Assembly (NCBI GenBank): GCA_025455225.1
Contig: JALOMY010000179.1
Span: 1-6,294, forward strand
Reading direction: 5' to 3'
DNA length: 6,294 nucleotides
DNA from: Cyclobacteriaceae bacterium
Lineage (GTDB): Bacteria; Bacteroidota; Bacteroidia; Cytophagales; Cyclobacteriaceae
Shown: in pieces, positions 5,611 through 6,294 of the stretch
How the letters are laid out: each line of letters begins with the position of its first letter
Position numbering within the stretch: position 1 is the stretch's first letter
Program-made: the position numbers and the translations under genes
Notes under the pieces: generated by a model
Database searches by the model: none
What the model saw: the letters and a program-made list of their open reading frames with translations, nothing else
Told to the model about the DNA's origin: nothing

Positions 5611-6294
5611 ATGACAGAAGCAAAGAAGAAGGGATCTGCGAATTATTCAGCCAGTAATATTCAGGTTTTAGAAGGTTTGGAGGCGGTTCGGAAACGGCCC
5701 GCCATGTATATAGGCGATGTGAGCACCAAAGGGCTTCACCACCTGATCTGGGAAGTTGTTGACAACTCCATTGATGAGGCCCTGGCAGGGTATTGTGATG
5801 AGATCCGGGTAACTGTAAATGAAGACAATTCCATTCTGGTAGAAGATAACGGCCGGGGTATTCCTACCGATATGCATGAAAAGGAAAAGCGCTCAGCGTT
5901 GGAAGTGGTTATGACCGTACTTCATGCCGGAGGAAAGTTTGATAAAAACACCTATAAGGTATCCGGTGGTTTACACGGTGTAGGTGTTTCGTGCGTAAAT
6001 GCGCTCTCCGAAGTACTACATGCCACTGTCTATCGCGATGGTAAAATTTGGGAACAGGAATATCACCGGGGCATTCCTCAATACCCGGTTAAAGTAACGG
6101 GTGAATCCGAACGAAGAGGTACAACCGTTCGTTTCCTTCCGGATAAGGAAATATTCACAGTCAGTGAGTATAACTACGTAACCATTGCCTCTAGATTACG
6201 TGAGCTGGCATTTCTCAACCCGGGTATTCGGATATTCCTGCAAGACCTTCGCGAAAAAGATGAAGAAGGTAACGTGCGTCACGATGAGTTTTAT
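5611..6294 (+). CDS. gyrB: DNA gyrase subunit B, N-terminal part (runs off the window)
   Basis: GyrB is the ATPase subunit of DNA gyrase, which introduces negative supercoils together with GyrA. The 228 visible codons cover the GHKL ATPase domain. They include the N-terminal arm with IQVLEGLEAVRKRPAMYIG (17-35), EVVDNSIDEALAG (48-60, with catalytic-base E48 and Mg-binding N52), the nucleotide-pocket VEDNGRGIP (77-85, D79), and the ATP lid with GGKF (107-110) and VSGGLHGVGVSCVNALS (117-133). GTTVRF at 170-175 follows. The key residues are present. GyrB and ParE share this domain; the overall wording fits Bacteroidota GyrB, and the part that would help separate them lies beyond the window. The ATG at 5611 gives the usual short lead before the conserved core. 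Confidence 0.93.
   Translation, partial: MTEAKKKGSANYSASNIQVLEGLEAVRKRPAMYIGDVSTKGLHHLIWEVVDNSIDEALAGYCDEIRVTVNEDNSILVEDNGRGIPTDMHEKEKRSALEVVMTVLHAGGKFDKNTYKVSGGLHGVGVSCVNALSEVLHATVYRDGKIWEQEYHRGIPQYPVKVTGESERRGTTVRFLPDKEIFTVSEYNYVTIASRLRELAFLNPGIRIFLQDLREKDEEGNVRHDEFY

Overview
The window looks like a piece of a Bacteroidota chromosome, probably from the Cytophagales or a related group. This rests on the partial GyrB, whose N-terminal wording matches Bacteroidota gyrases as I remember them, on a PPK2 that closely resembles the Cytophaga class III enzyme from memory, on a Bacteroidota-type -7 motif (TAnnTTTG) before gyrB, and on the lack of clear Shine-Dalgarno sequences. These are recollections and motif reads, not database results.

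Layout. Positions 29-1974 (+) hold a tight two-gene unit: a COG2509-type FAD-dependent dehydrogenase and, 2 bp downstream, a small CoA-binding-fold protein. It converges, with a 15 bp gap, on a minus-strand unit: an exported SnoaL/NTF2-like (DUF4440-like) protein at 1990-2499 and, upstream of it, a 49-residue predicted membrane microprotein at 2558-2707. A 138 bp divergent gap leads to a class III-like polyphosphate kinase 2 (2846-3859, +). Next is a compact 130-136 bp foldback repeat (about 3855-3990) that fills nearly the whole convergent gap. An exported leucine-rich-repeat protein with a GTG start follows (3997-5424, -). After a 186 bp divergent region with nested palindromes, gyrB begins at 5611 (+) and runs off the end of the window.

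Functions. Most genes are household or general metabolic types and there is no obvious defence, biosynthetic or conjugative system. PPK2 interconverts nucleotides and polyphosphate. The flavoprotein/CoA-binding pair may be a redox unit of unknown substrate. The SnoaL-like and LRR proteins are predicted to be exported. The least ordinary items are the foldback element, whose left end overlaps the ppk2 stop codon and whose two hairpins keep the same loop while exchanging complementary stem sequences, and the small membrane ORF in the otherwise empty 2500-2845 region.
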